Below are positions 18,064 to 28,813 of a stretch of DNA of 64,000 bases, piece after piece; within the stretch, counting starts at the first letter, position 1, and each line of letters starts with the position of its first letter. Made by a program: the position numbers and the translations under genes. Source of the DNA: Streptomyces sp. NBC_00557 (lineage in GTDB: Bacteria > Actinomycetota > Actinomycetes > Streptomycetales > Streptomycetaceae); assembly GCF_036345995.1 (NCBI RefSeq), contig NZ_CP107796.1, forward strand, positions 4,030,001-4,094,000. Direction: 5' to 3'. The notes below the pieces were generated by a model. It was not told where the DNA came from. It searched no databases and worked only from the letters and a program-made list of their open reading frames with translations.

Positions 18064-19535
18064 ACAAGCCCCTGCGCCGGATCGCGATCTTCTGCGGCCT
18101 GCTCGTGCTGGCCCTCCTGATCCGCGACAACTACCTCCAGTACGTCAAGGCCGACCAGCTGGCGAGCGACAAGGACAACCGCCGGGTCGCCATCGAGCGC
18201 TATGCGCACCCGCGCGGCGACATCATCGTCGACGGCAACCCGATAACGGGTTCCGTCGTGTCCAAGAGCGGCGACTTCAAGTACAAGCGCACCTACAAGA
18301 ACGGGCCCATGTGGGCCCCGGTGACCGGCTACTCCTCGCAGGCCTTCGACGGCAGCCAGCTGGAGAAGATCGACGACGGCATCCTGACCGGCAACGACGA
18401 CCGGCTCTTCTTCCGCAAGACGCTCGACATGATCACCGGTAAGCCGCAGCAGGGCGGCAACGTCGTCACCACGCTGAACGCGGCCGCGCAGAAGGCGGCG
18501 TACAACGGACTGGCCCAGCGGGGCGGCAAGGGCGCGGTCGTCGCCCTGGAGCCGTCCACCGGCAAGATCCTGGCGCTGGCCTCCTACCCGTCGTACGACC
18601 CCTCGTCCTTCGCGGGCTACTCCGACAGCGACGCCAAGGCCTGGAACAAGCTGCAGAAGAAGAACAACCCGGCCGACCCGATGCTGAACCGGGCGCTGCG
18701 CGAGACCTATCCGCCGGGCTCCACCTTCAAGGTGGTCACCGCGGCGGCGGCGCTGGAGAACGGTCTGTACAAGTCGGCCGACGAGAAGACGAACTCGCCG
18801 CTGCCGTGGATCATGCCGGGCACCACGACCCCGCTGAAGAACGAGGGCAACATCCCCTGCGAGAACGCCACCCTGCGGGTCGCCCTGCAGTACTCCTGCA
18901 ACTCGGTCTTCGGCAAGATCGGTTCCGACCTCGGCAACGACAAGATGCTCGCCGAGGCGAAGAAGTTCGGCTTCGACTCGGAGCAGTTCACCCCGGTCCG
19001 CTCCAACGCGTCGGTGTTCTCCGACCACATGAACCCGTCGCAGACCGCGCTGTCCTCCATCGGCCAGTACAACACCGCCGCCACCCCGCTGCAGATGGCG
19101 ATGGTCGCCTCGGCCGTCGCCAACGACGGCAAGCTGATGAAGCCGTACATGGTGGACGAGCTGCAGTCCTCCAACCTGGACCCGGTCGCGAAGACCCAGC
19201 CGGAGGAGCTGAGCCGGCCGCTGTCGCCGGCGAACGCCCAGATCCTGCAGTCGATGATGCAGACGGTGGTCGAGAAGGGCACCGGTACGAACGCGAAGAT
19301 CAGCGGCGTCACCGTGGGCGGCAAGACCGGTACCGCGCAGCACGGTGTGGCGAACAGCGCCAACCCGTACGCCTGGTTCATCTCCTTCGCCAAGATGCCC
19401 GACGGCAGCTCGCCGGTGGCCGTCGCCGTGGTCATCGAGGACGAGAGCGCCAACCGTGACGACATCTCCGGTGGCGGCCTGGCCGCGCCGATCGCGAAGA
19501 ACGTCATGGAGGCGGTCATCAACGCCAAGAAGTGA
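18060..19535 (+). CDS. pbpA: Class B penicillin-binding protein (PbpA type)
   Basis: The 491-aa transpeptidase has an N-terminal membrane anchor (IAIFCGLLVLALLI). The pedestal region begins AHPRGDIIVDG, and the transpeptidase domain has the three active-site motifs: SxxK in PGSTFKVV near residue 221, SxN in YSCNSVF near 279, and KTG in GGKTGTAQ near 421. It cross-links peptidoglycan stems and pairs with the SEDS protein upstream. The ATG at 18060 overlaps the SEDS stop (ATGA). A 190-bp gap before pknB may hold a second promoter. Confidence 0.94.
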   Translation: MNKPLRRIAIFCGLLVLALLIRDNYLQYVKADQLASDKDNRRVAIERYAHPRGDIIVDGNPITGSVVSKSGDFKYKRTYKNGPMWAPVTGYSSQAFDGSQLEKIDDGILTGNDDRLFFRKTLDMITGKPQQGGNVVTTLNAAAQKAAYNGLAQRGGKGAVVALEPSTGKILALASYPSYDPSSFAGYSDSDAKAWNKLQKKNNPADPMLNRALRETYPPGSTFKVVTAAAALENGLYKSADEKTNSPLPWIMPGTTTPLKNEGNIPCENATLRVALQYSCNSVFGKIGSDLGNDKMLAEAKKFGFDSEQFTPVRSNASVFSDHMNPSQTALSSIGQYNTAATPLQMAMVASAVANDGKLMKPYMVDELQSSNLDPVAKTQPEELSRPLSPANAQILQSMMQTVVEKGTGTNAKISGVTVGGKTGTAQHGVANSANPYAWFISFAKMPDGSSPVAVAVVIEDESANRDDISGGGLAAPIAKNVMEAVINAKK

Positions 19536-19725
19536 CCTTGCCCCAGGAAGTGACGCCGCTCACGTCTCCTCCACATCGCCGCACGTTGCGATACCGGTCC
19601 TGTATCGGGTTCCGGGCTTGGCCAGGTCATACAAAGCGAGCCGGGTACGGTAGGCCCGGACGGCAGCCTCCGGCCGTGCACGAGGGTGTGCGGCCGAGAC
19701 CGACGGAGAGGGCTGGTAGGTAGCT

Positions 19726-21717
<1,992 letters not shown>

Positions 21718-21735
21718 GCCACCGGCCCGGCAGCA

Positions 21736-21772
21736 CCGCGGGGCGGTCCCCACCAAGGGGACCGCCCCGCGG
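21736..21772. terminator. Strong hairpin after pknB
   Basis: A perfect 16-bp GC-rich stem with a 5-nt loop (arms 21736-21751 and 21757-21772) lies between the convergent pknB and srtE2 genes. It is probably a bidirectional, T-poor terminator. Confidence 0.85.
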
Positions 21773-21807
21773 TCGTGCTGAAGGCCAGAGGTTCTCGAAG
21801 GACGTGG

Positions 21808-22563
21808 TCAGCCGCGCAGTTCCTTGGGCGGCGTCCGGTCGCTGTCCACCTTCTCCACCCGGACCAGTTCTCCCCACACCACGTACCGGTACTCCGAGGT
21901 GTACACGGGCGTGCAGGTCGTCAGGGTGATGTAGTGGCCCGGCTTCTTCCTGCCGGACTCCCTCGGGACCTGGTCGATGACCTTGACGTTGTACTTCGAG
22001 GTCTCGGGGAGGATCGAGTAGACCTTGTAGACGTACCAGTCGTCCCGCGTCTCGAAGACGACCGGGTCGCCCTTCTTCAGCTTGTCGATGTTGTGGAACT
22101 TCGCGCCGTGCCCGTCCCGGTGGGCCGCGAGGGTGAAGTTGCCGGTCTTGCCGGACATCGGCAGCGTCGCCTTGACCGGATCCGTGTAGTAGCCGGCCAC
22201 GCCGTCGTTGAGGACGTTCGTGCCCGTGCCCTTCTCGACCAGGACCACACCGTTCTTCATCGCCGGCACGTGCAGGAAGCCGATGCCGTCCTTGGTGTTC
22301 AGCGCACCCGGCCCGGAGTCCGTGGCCTGCGCCCAGTGCCGGCGGACCTTCTCGGCCTGCTGGTCCGCCTTGCGGTCCGCTATCACGTTCGTCCACCACA
22401 GCGAGTAGACGACGAAGAGCGCCAGCAACAGGCCTGCGGTGATGAGGAGTTCACCGAAGACACTCACCGCCGTCGCGATACGGCCGGGGCGCCGGCCGCG
22501 CGGGGCGGAACCCGGATCGGACGCGTCCGTGTGTTCTTCGGTGTCGTCGGCGGTCGCTGCCAC
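21808..22563 (-). CDS. srtE2: Class E sortase
   Basis: The 251-aa product has a cytoplasmic N-terminus, one transmembrane helix (FGELLITAGLLLALFVVYSLWW) and a sortase barrel. The catalytic histidine is in FTLAAHRDGHG, the cysteine in ITLTTCTPVY, and the arginine in SEYRYVVWG. Class E sortases in high-GC actinobacteria anchor LAxTG proteins such as long chaplins. The GTG at 22563 is 14 bp after the stop of the second sortase gene. The E1/E2 naming follows the S. coelicolor gene order as I remember it. It is the last gene of the leftward operon. Confidence 0.87.
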   Translation of the reverse strand: MAATADDTEEHTDASDPGSAPRGRRPGRIATAVSVFGELLITAGLLLALFVVYSLWWTNVIADRKADQQAEKVRRHWAQATDSGPGALNTKDGIGFLHVPAMKNGVVLVEKGTGTNVLNDGVAGYYTDPVKATLPMSGKTGNFTLAAHRDGHGAKFHNIDKLKKGDPVVFETRDDWYVYKVYSILPETSKYNVKVIDQVPRESGRKKPGHYITLTTCTPVYTSEYRYVVWGELVRVEKVDSDRTPPKELRG

Positions 22564-22577
22564 AGTTCCCTCTGCCC

Positions 22578-23750
22578 CTACTCGATGAGCGCGTCCGGTT
22601 TGCCCTTGCTGCGCGGGCGTTCCTCGACCATCTTGCCCCAGACGATCAGCCGGTACTTGCTCGTGAACTCCGGCGTGCAGGTGGTGAGGGTGATGTAGCG
22701 GCCGGGCCTGGTGAAGCCCGAACCCTTGGGGATCGGGTCCAGCACACTCGTGTTGGACGGCGAGGTCACCGGCAGCATCGAGGTCACCTTGTACACGTAG
22801 TACGTGTCCTGCGTCTCGACCACGACCGCGTCGCCGGCCTTGAGCTTGTTGATGTACCGGAACGGCTCGCCATGCGTGTTGCGGTGCGCGGCGAGCCCGA
22901 AGTTGCCCGTCCTGGCACCGGGCATCGCCGTCTTCAGCGGAGGCTCGCCGTAATGCCCGATCATGCCCTTGTCGAGCACCTTCGCGTTGCTGACGCCCTC
23001 CGCGATCGGTGCGACGACGTCCAGCTTGGGGATGTGCAGGATGGCGAAGCCCTGCCCCGGCTCGAAGACACCCGGGTTCCGCTTGCCGCTGGCCCAGTCG
23101 TTCTGCAGCTGGTGCGTCTCGCTGCCCGCCTGGGCGTGGGCCCGGACGTTGGTCCACCACAGCTGGTAGGTGACGAACAGGAGCATGAGCACGCCGGTGG
23201 TGATGAACACCTCGCCGATCACCCGGCTGGCGACGACCGCCGGGCTCGGCTTGCGCAACCGGGCCTGGCGCCGCGCCTCCACCCGGGACAGCGGCCGACC
23301 GGAGTCCGCCCCAGGAGGTGCCGTTCCGGCGGACGCGGTCTCCCGGCCACCGCCGTGCCGCCCGCCACGCCGCTTGGCGGCCTTTCTGCGCGCCGCACGG
23401 CCTCCCCGCGCCACTCCGGTGGCAGAGGAGCCTGAAGAGGCCGGAGAGGCCGCTGTGGCGCCGTTCTCGGCGTCTCCGGCCGCAGCGGGGACGCGCAGCG
23501 CCATCGTCTCGTCGTCGAGGGGGCCGCGGGGCGGCTCCTCGTATCCGGGCTCGGCGTACCCAGGCTCGTCGTATGCGGGCTTCTGGTACCCGTCGTATCC
23601 GGGCTCGGCGTACCCCGGCTCCGTGAATCCCGGCTCCCCGTAGGGGCCTCGCGCTCCTTCCGCGTGCCACTCCCCAAGCGCACCGGAAGCCCCGTACGAC
23701 TGATCCCCGTACGAGGCATCGGTCTCGCGCTCCGGGCGCAGCGCGGTCAC
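22578..23750 (-). CDS. srtE1: Class E sortase with long disordered N-terminus
   Basis: A 390-aa protein. Residues 1-~150 are a Gly/Tyr/Pro/Glu-rich cytoplasmic extension with PGYAEPGY-type repeats, then a basic stretch. A transmembrane helix (VFITTGVLMLLFVTYQLWW) precedes the sortase domain, which has the active-site motifs GLAAHRNTHG, ITLTTCTPEF and SKYRLIVWG. Function is as for the paralogue immediately downstream; the two share high similarity in the catalytic domain and probably arose by duplication. The GTG at 23750 overlaps the pabA stop (GTGA), which couples it to a folate-pathway gene. Confidence 0.87.
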   Translation of the reverse strand: MTALRPERETDASYGDQSYGASGALGEWHAEGARGPYGEPGFTEPGYAEPGYDGYQKPAYDEPGYAEPGYEEPPRGPLDDETMALRVPAAAGDAENGATAASPASSGSSATGVARGGRAARRKAAKRRGGRHGGGRETASAGTAPPGADSGRPLSRVEARRQARLRKPSPAVVASRVIGEVFITTGVLMLLFVTYQLWWTNVRAHAQAGSETHQLQNDWASGKRNPGVFEPGQGFAILHIPKLDVVAPIAEGVSNAKVLDKGMIGHYGEPPLKTAMPGARTGNFGLAAHRNTHGEPFRYINKLKAGDAVVVETQDTYYVYKVTSMLPVTSPSNTSVLDPIPKGSGFTRPGRYITLTTCTPEFTSKYRLIVWGKMVEERPRSKGKPDALIE

Positions 23751-24385
23751 GCCGTGGCCCTGCCCACCACCGGGGCCAGCCCCGTCGACCTCGCCACGGC
23801 ACCCTCGTCACCGCACTCCACCAGCCAGTTGGCCAGCATCCGGTGCCCGTGCTCGGTCAGCACCGACTCGGGATGGAACTGCACGCCCTCGACCCGGAGT
23901 TCACGGTGGCGCAGGCCCATGATGATGCCGTCGTGCGTGCGGGCGGTCACCTCCAGCTCGGCCGGGACCGTCGCCGGCTCCGCTGCCAGCGAGTGGTAGC
24001 GGGTCGCCGTGAACGGAGACGGCAGACCCGTGAAGACGCCCTTGCCCTCGTGCTCCACCAGCGAGGTCTTGCCGTGCAGCAGCTCCGGCGCCCGGTCCAC
24101 CACACCGCCGTACGCCACCTGCATCGACTGCATGCCGAGGCAGACCCCGAACACCGGCACCCCGGTCGAGGCGCAGTGCCGGACCATGTCCACGCACACG
24201 CCCGCCTCCTCCGGCGTCCCCGGCCCGGGCGAGAGCAGCACGCCGTCGAACCCGTCCTGGGCGTGCGCCGTCGACACCTCGTCGTTGCGCACCACCTCGC
24301 ACTCCGCACCCAGCTGGTACAGGTACTGCACGAGGTTGAAGACGAAGCTGTCGTAGTTGTCGACGACGAGAATCCGCGCACTCAC
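23747..24385 (-). CDS. pabA: Aminodeoxychorismate/anthranilate synthase glutamine amidotransferase subunit
   Basis: A 212-aa class I glutamine amidotransferase. VDNYDSFVFNLVQYL opens the domain, GVCLGMQSM holds the nucleophile cysteine, and GVQFHPESVLTEHG the His-Glu pair. It hydrolyses glutamine to deliver ammonia to a chorismate-binding partner (PabB or TrpE), which is not in this window. PabA and TrpG cannot be separated by sequence alone. The GTG at 24385 overlaps the stop of a 53-aa membrane protein, and its own stop overlaps the sortase start. It is therefore the second gene of a four-gene leftward operon. Confidence 0.85.
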   Translation of the reverse strand: MSARILVVDNYDSFVFNLVQYLYQLGAECEVVRNDEVSTAHAQDGFDGVLLSPGPGTPEEAGVCVDMVRHCASTGVPVFGVCLGMQSMQVAYGGVVDRAPELLHGKTSLVEHEGKGVFTGLPSPFTATRYHSLAAEPATVPAELEVTARTHDGIIMGLRHRELRVEGVQFHPESVLTEHGHRMLANWLVECGDEGAVARSTGLAPVVGRATA

Positions 24386-24543
24386 TGGTTGTCCACCGTC
24401 ACATCGTTGAAGGGCAGCAGCGGCTCGGCCCAGGGAAAGACGTACTGGAACAGCACATAGACCACGGCCAGCACCAGAACGAGCGAGATCAGCGCCTTCG
24501 CCCAAGCGTTTCCCGGCAGATGCCGCCAGATCCAGCCGTACAT
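24382..24543 (-). CDS. 53-aa single-pass membrane protein
   Basis: This small gene starts at ATG 24543 and encodes MYGWIWRHLPGNAWAKA, then a hydrophobic helix (LISLVLVLAVVYVLFQYVF), and ends PFNDVTVDNQ. The charge pattern suggests an N-in, C-out helix. It overlaps pabA by GTGA, so it is the first gene of the pabA-sortase operon. Function is unknown. Support comes from the translational coupling, codon use and coherent membrane topology. Confidence 0.7.
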   Translation of the reverse strand: MYGWIWRHLPGNAWAKALISLVLVLAVVYVLFQYVFPWAEPLLPFNDVTVDNQ

Positions 24544-24747
24544 GCCGTCCCTTGCCGTCCCTTCCGTATCCCTACGGCATCAGACCCACGCCGTACGTCA
24601 CCAGACTAACGGCGCGGCGCCTCCGGTTCGCCTGCCTCCACAGACTGTGCGGAGCGTGTACACCCGGACTTACGTGGCACAGGGTCGATCACCTCAACGT
24701 CCGGCGGCACGGTTTTGTAGGGCCCTTTGTCGATCCGAAACCAGCTT

Positions 24748-24761
24748 GTTCCACGTGAAAC
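24748..24761. promoter_or_regulatory. Near-consensus parS site (one mismatch)
   Basis: GTTCCACGTGAAAC differs from the Streptomyces parS consensus GTTTCACGTGAAAC at one base. It lies in the 264-bp gap between the 53-aa membrane protein gene and the DUF881 gene, which otherwise holds no gene. It is a probable weaker ParB-binding site. Confidence 0.7.
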
Positions 24762-24807
24762 CGAGCCGCGGGACGAGTCGATCACTCATGGCATGACGGG
24801 CGACCGC

Positions 24808-25596
24808 CTACTGCACGGGCTGCGCGTAGTGCAGATCCACCGTGCCGGAGTAACCGGGCAGCGTCACCGTCCCGTCGTCGGTGACCCTCCAGCCGAGACC
24901 GTAGACGTTCACGTACACCATGTAGGTCTGGATCGCCTTGCTCGCCGCCAGCGCCTGCTGCAGCTTCTCCGGATCCCCGACCGCCGTGATCTTGTACGGC
25001 GGCGAGTAGACGCGGCCCTGGAGGATCAGCGTGTTGCCCACACAGCGCACCGCGCTGGTGGAGATCAGCCGCTGGTCCATGACCTTGATGCCCTTGGCGC
25101 CGCCCTGCCACAGGGCGTTCACCACCGCCTGCAGATCCTGCTGGTGGATCACCAGGTAGTCGGGCTGCGGTTCCGGATAGCCGGGGAGCTTGGCCGTGGC
25201 GTTCGGCGGAGCGTCATTGAGCGTGACGGTGATGGCGTGACCGGTGAGCTTCTGTGTGCCGGCGCTCTTCTCCAGCCCGCTGAGCTCGCGGTCCTGCGCC
25301 TTGCTGCTGCCGTCGTCGCTCTCCGCGAAGGACTCCACGCGCCCGCGCAGCGCCGCGTTGGACTCGTCCAGCTCCTTGTTCTTGCGGCTGCGCTGCTGGA
25401 TCAGGTCGGACAGCTTCAGCAGAGAGCCGTCCTGCCGGATGTCGGTGCCCTTGGCCGTGTCGAAGCTGGTGAAGAAGATCAGCCCCGCGAGCGCGAAGAC
25501 GGCCGCCGTGAGGATCCGCACGGGGCGGACACGCAGACGGCGGCCAGGGCCGGAGCCCGTTGAATGCGTCCCGGGGGAGTCGGCAGAATTGCTCAA
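24808..25596 (-). CDS. DUF881 family membrane-anchored protein
   Basis: A 262-aa protein with one N-terminal transmembrane helix (ILTAAVFALAGLIFFTSF), then a coiled coil (about 60-100) with the family motif LIQQRSRKNKELDESNAAL. The extracytoplasmic DUF881 domain contains VIHQQDLQAVVNALWQGGAKGI and ISTSAVRCVGNTLILQG. DUF881 proteins often sit beside division genes in actinobacteria, and here crgA lies upstream and divergent. Function is unproven. The start is TTG at 25596, with AAGGAGATAAGGG just upstream and no better alternative before the helix. Confidence 0.85.
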   Translation of the reverse strand: MSNSADSPGTHSTGSGPGRRLRVRPVRILTAAVFALAGLIFFTSFDTAKGTDIRQDGSLLKLSDLIQQRSRKNKELDESNAALRGRVESFAESDDGSSKAQDRELSGLEKSAGTQKLTGHAITVTLNDAPPNATAKLPGYPEPQPDYLVIHQQDLQAVVNALWQGGAKGIKVMDQRLISTSAVRCVGNTLILQGRVYSPPYKITAVGDPEKLQQALAASKAIQTYMVYVNVYGLGWRVTDDGTVTLPGYSGTVDLHYAQPVQ

Positions 25597-25749
25597 CGTA
25601 CCCTTATCTCCTTAGGCGCCACGGAAGCACTACGCTAACGGACGCCCGGGGGAGCACACAGAGTCGTCATGTGGACCCCTTGTACGCTGCCCCGAGCCCC
25701 GTACCGGTTACCTGCGCGGCCACGCAGCGCATCGACAGGAGAGACCCTC

Positions 25750-26004
25750 GTGCCGAAGTCACGTATCCGCAAGAAGGCCGACTACACGCCGCCGCCCGTG
25801 AAGCAGGCGCAGGCGATCAAGCTGAACAGTCGCGCCTGGGTCGCACCTGTCATGCTGGCGATGTTCGTCATCGGCCTGGCGTGGATCGTCGTCTTCTATG
25901 TGACCGACGGCTCGCTGCCCATCGACGCGCTCGACAACTGGAACATCGTGGTCGGCTTCGGCTTCATCGCCGCCGGCTTCGGTGTCTCCACGCAGTGGAA
26001 ATAG
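25750..26004 (+). CDS. crgA: Cell division protein CrgA
   Basis: The 84-aa product begins with the CrgA signature [15 protein letters not shown], followed by two transmembrane helices ([22 protein letters not shown] and [16 protein letters not shown]). CrgA is a membrane protein that interacts with FtsZ/FtsI-type division proteins and coordinates aerial hyphal septation in Streptomyces. The GTG at 25750 follows AGGAGA by 6 bases. Length equals that known for the family. It diverges from the DUF881 gene. Confidence 0.95.
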   Translation: MPKSRIRKKADYTPPPVKQAQAIKLNSRAWVAPVMLAMFVIGLAWIVVFYVTDGSLPIDALDNWNIVVGFGFIAAGFGVSTQWK

Positions 26005-26016
26005 CTCTGCCCAGAG

Positions 26017-26228
26017 CTGTCCACCGAGTTATCCACAGCCGTTGTCCACATGGGGAAAAGAAAGACGATCTGTGGATAACTCATCGGGGGTTGACGCCGG
26101 TGTGACTGCCCTACCAACGCCCATACACCTGTTCGCCTCCTGTCTGACCTGCGGAAAAACATCCGAGCGACAGGGGGCACAGCTGTGCCCGCACACGGTG
26201 CACAAGATCCGCCACAGCCTGTGGACAA
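26017..26228. promoter_or_regulatory. DnaA-box cluster between crgA and the rhomboid gene
   Basis: Four perfect 9-mers are present: TTATCCACA at 26029-26037, TTGTCCACA at 26042-26050, and on the minus strand TTATCCACA at 26071-26079 and TTGTCCACA at 26220-26228. A one-mismatch box lies at 26017-26025. The first four boxes fall within 63 bp with mixed orientation. The 234-bp region has no gene. Confidence 0.85.
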
Positions 26229-26238
26229 CCGTTCGCTC

Positions 26239-27135
26239 TCAGGTGAGCTGAGCGGTCCTGACCAGCGTGAGCACCACCACGACGGCGAGTACGACCGCAC
26301 AGGCGCCGTACTGGATCACCGTCCGCCTCTCCCGCGGGGCGTGGACCATCGCATAGCCCACGGCGACACCGGCGACGAGGCCACCGATGTGGGCCTCCCA
26401 GGAGATGTTGAAGCCCGGGGTGAACGTAATGATCAGGTTGATCACCAGAAGGGCGACGAGCGGGCGCAGGTCGTAGTTGAGCCGGCGCATCAGCACGCCG
26501 GTCGCGCCGAAGAGACCGAAGATCGCACCAGAGGCGCCCAGAGAGGGCAGGCGCGGGTCGGCGACCATGTAGGTGAGGGCGCTGCCGGCCAGGCCGGAGA
26601 CGAAGTACAGGGCGAGGTAGCGGGCGCGGCCGAGGGCTGCCTCGAGGGGGCCGCCGATCCACCACAGGCTGAGCATGTTGAACAGGATGTGGGTGTAGTT
26701 GGTCGGCGAGTGCAGGAACATCGCGGTCAGCAGGCGGTAGTACTGCCCCTCGGCGACGCCCTGGACCGGGCTGAACAGGGAGAACTGGGCCTGGCCGATC
26801 AGTTCGAACCGGTCGGTGAGGCTGCTGCCCACGGCGAGCTGGGCGAGGAACACGGCCAGGTTGACGCCGATGAGGACCTTGGTGAGCAGGCGTGGGTCGG
26901 CCGTGACCGTGCCGCCGGCGATGGTGCGGGGCCGGGAGGCGGCGGGTGCCGGACCGGTGTCGCTGCCGCCGCGTACGCAGGCGGGGCACTGGAAGCCGAC
27001 GGAGGCGCTGACCATGCACTCGGGGCAGATGGGGCGTTCGCAGCGGGTGCAGCGCACGCCGGTCTCGCGGTCCGGGTGCCGGTAGCACACGGGCGCGCGG
27101 TGGGCTCCCTGCATGCCTGCTGCGGCCTGGTCCAT
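26239..27135 (-). CDS. Rhomboid-family intramembrane serine protease with N-terminal zinc-binding segment
   Basis: A 298-aa protein. Residues ~17-55 carry cysteine/histidine pairs (CYRHPDRETGVRC, CERPICPECM, CPAC) resembling a B-box zinc finger, a common actinobacterial add-on. Six or seven transmembrane helices follow. The catalytic serine is in GASGAIFGLFG and the histidine in EAHIGGLVAG; HILFNMLSLWWIG supplies the conserved His/Asn helix. Rhomboids cut transmembrane substrates; none is known here. It lies downstream of the cyclophilin gene with a hairpin between them. Confidence 0.92.
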   Translation of the reverse strand: MDQAAAGMQGAHRAPVCYRHPDRETGVRCTRCERPICPECMVSASVGFQCPACVRGGSDTGPAPAASRPRTIAGGTVTADPRLLTKVLIGVNLAVFLAQLAVGSSLTDRFELIGQAQFSLFSPVQGVAEGQYYRLLTAMFLHSPTNYTHILFNMLSLWWIGGPLEAALGRARYLALYFVSGLAGSALTYMVADPRLPSLGASGAIFGLFGATGVLMRRLNYDLRPLVALLVINLIITFTPGFNISWEAHIGGLVAGVAVGYAMVHAPRERRTVIQYGACAVVLAVVVVLTLVRTAQLT

Positions 27136-27182
27136 CTGTTCCCCTTGCTCGACGTGGGACTGGGGTGCCCCTGGCAGTACCT

Positions 27183-27217
27183 CGCCCCGCTCATCCTTGG
27201 TACGGACGAGCGGGGCG
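27183..27217. terminator. Hairpin between cyclophilin and rhomboid genes
   Basis: A perfect 10-bp GC-rich stem (27183-27192 with 27208-27217), extendable with one mismatch, lies between two leftward genes. It is a likely partial or full terminator of the cyclophilin transcript. Confidence 0.6.
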
Positions 27218-27249
27218 TTTGGTTCCCTGGGGTGCGCGGAGCGGTGGGC

Positions 27250-27780
27250 TCAGCCCTCGCGCTTCTCGACGACGACCTCGTTGATCACGACGTCGTCGAC
27301 CGGACGGTCGTTACGGCCGGTGGGGACCGCGGCGATGGCGTCGACGACCTTCTGGCTGGCGGTGTCGGTGACCTCGCCGAAGATGGTGTGCTTGCGGTTC
27401 AGCCACGTCGTCGGGGAGACGGTGATGAAGAACTGCGAGCCGTTGGTACCCGGGCCGGCGTTGGCCATGGCCAGCAGGTAGGGCTTGTTGAAGGACAGGT
27501 CGGGGTGGAACTCGTCCTTGAACTTGTAGCCCGGGCCGCCGATACCGGAGCCGAGCGGGTCGCCGCCCTGGATCATGAAGCCGCTGATGACACGGTGGAA
27601 GATCGTGCCGTTGTAGAGCGGCTTCTTGCTCTTCTCACCCGTGCCGGGGTGCGTCCACTCGCGCTCGCCCTGTGCCAGCTCGACGAAGTTCTTGACCGTC
27701 TCCGGCGCGTGGTTCGGGAAAAGCTTGACCACGATGTCGCCGTGGTTGGTCTTCAGGGTGGCGTAAAGCTGCTCGGCCAC
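27250..27780 (-). CDS. Cyclophilin-type peptidyl-prolyl cis-trans isomerase
   Basis: A 176-aa single-domain cyclophilin. Conserved stretches are YNGTIFHRVISGFMIQGGDP (FHR supplies the catalytic arginine), NAGPGTNGSQFFIT, and LNRKHTIFGEV. No signal peptide is present, so it acts in the cytoplasm as a folding catalyst. The GTG at 27780 follows GGAAGG by 6 bases. It is divergent from the DUF5324 gene across 280 bp that contain no gene I can support. PpiA-like proteins occupy this location in other actinobacteria. Confidence 0.93.
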   Translation of the reverse strand: MAEQLYATLKTNHGDIVVKLFPNHAPETVKNFVELAQGEREWTHPGTGEKSKKPLYNGTIFHRVISGFMIQGGDPLGSGIGGPGYKFKDEFHPDLSFNKPYLLAMANAGPGTNGSQFFITVSPTTWLNRKHTIFGEVTDTASQKVVDAIAAVPTGRNDRPVDDVVINEVVVEKREG

Positions 27781-28060
27781 GATCTGCCTTCCGTTGTCTT
27801 CCTGTGACTCCCCGATCCTCGCACGGCGAGGCCCGTGCGTCGCCCGGCAGCCACGAGTTCCGCCCGGAAGGCAGCGCTCGGCGGCGATTCGTGGCAGTGT
27901 CGAGGACAGGATCGGGTTGCCCGGGAATTTCCGGGATGGAGCCGAAGGGAGCGGTAGGCACCCATATGCCCGCCCACGCATGCCGTGCGGACCGTTGGCA
28001 GGCATGATCCGTAAAAGGGTGGAAAGTCGAACACCGTACGCCACCGAGGAGGAGGAACCC

Positions 28061-28786
28061 GTGACCCGCATCGACAGCGTGCGCGCCGCGACCGGCTCGG
28101 CGAAGGACAGCGTGCTGCACGCCGCGGAAGTGGTGGCGCCCTACGCCGACACGGCCAAGGAGCGTGCCGCGCTCTACGCGCAGGAGGCACGCGTACGACT
28201 GGCGCCCGTGATGTCGCAGGCCGCCGAACAGGCCCGCGTGCAGTACGACGCCCGGCTCGCCCCGCGTCTGGAACAGGCTCGTGCGCATGTGCCGCCGAAG
28301 GTCGACCTGGCGGCGCAGGAGGCCGCCGTGCGCGCCCGCAAGGCCGCCCGGCAGGCGGCCGAGTATTCGCGCCAGGCCGCCGAGTACTCGCGTCCGAGGA
28401 TCGAGCAGGCCGTGGCCGCCGCGGCCCCGGTCCGTGAGGAAGCTGCCGCGCGGGGCGCGGCGGCGCTGGCCGCGTTGCGCGGTCAGGTCTCGGCGAAGGA
28501 GATCCAGAAGCTGGCCCGCCGGAATGCGCGCCGGTCCAGGACGGGCCGCACCGTGAAGGCGCTGGCGCTGCTGACCTTGCTGGCCGGTGGGGCTTTCGCC
28601 GCCTGGAAGTGGTGGGACAAGCAGGCCAATCCGGACTGGCTGGTCGAGCCGCCCGCCGCGACGGAGGTGCCCGAGTCCGGCGGCCGGCTGAGTTCGGTGG
28701 ACGGCAGCGGTACCTCGGTCCTGGACCCCGAGGTCCAGGCGAAGCAGGCCGAGGAGGATGCCGCGAAGCACGAGGACGACGAGTAG
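28061..28786 (+). CDS. DUF5324 family protein, Ala/Arg-rich with C-terminal membrane helix
   Basis: A 241-aa protein dominated by a long amphipathic helical region (residues ~10-160, many Ala, Arg and Glu, with duplicated RQAAEYSR). One transmembrane helix follows (ALALLTLLAGGAFAAWKWW, near 170-190), then an acidic tail. I associate it with the actinobacterial DUF5324 family; function is unknown. The GTG at 28061 follows GAGGAGGAGG, a very strong ribosome site. It is followed directly by a hairpin and a parS site. Confidence 0.75.
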   Translation: MTRIDSVRAATGSAKDSVLHAAEVVAPYADTAKERAALYAQEARVRLAPVMSQAAEQARVQYDARLAPRLEQARAHVPPKVDLAAQEAAVRARKAARQAAEYSRQAAEYSRPRIEQAVAAAAPVREEAAARGAAALAALRGQVSAKEIQKLARRNARRSRTGRTVKALALLTLLAGGAFAAWKWWDKQANPDWLVEPPAATEVPESGGRLSSVDGSGTSVLDPEVQAKQAEEDAAKHEDDE

Positions 28787-28813
28787 ACCGGCGGGCCGGT
28801 TCGTGCGTGAAAG

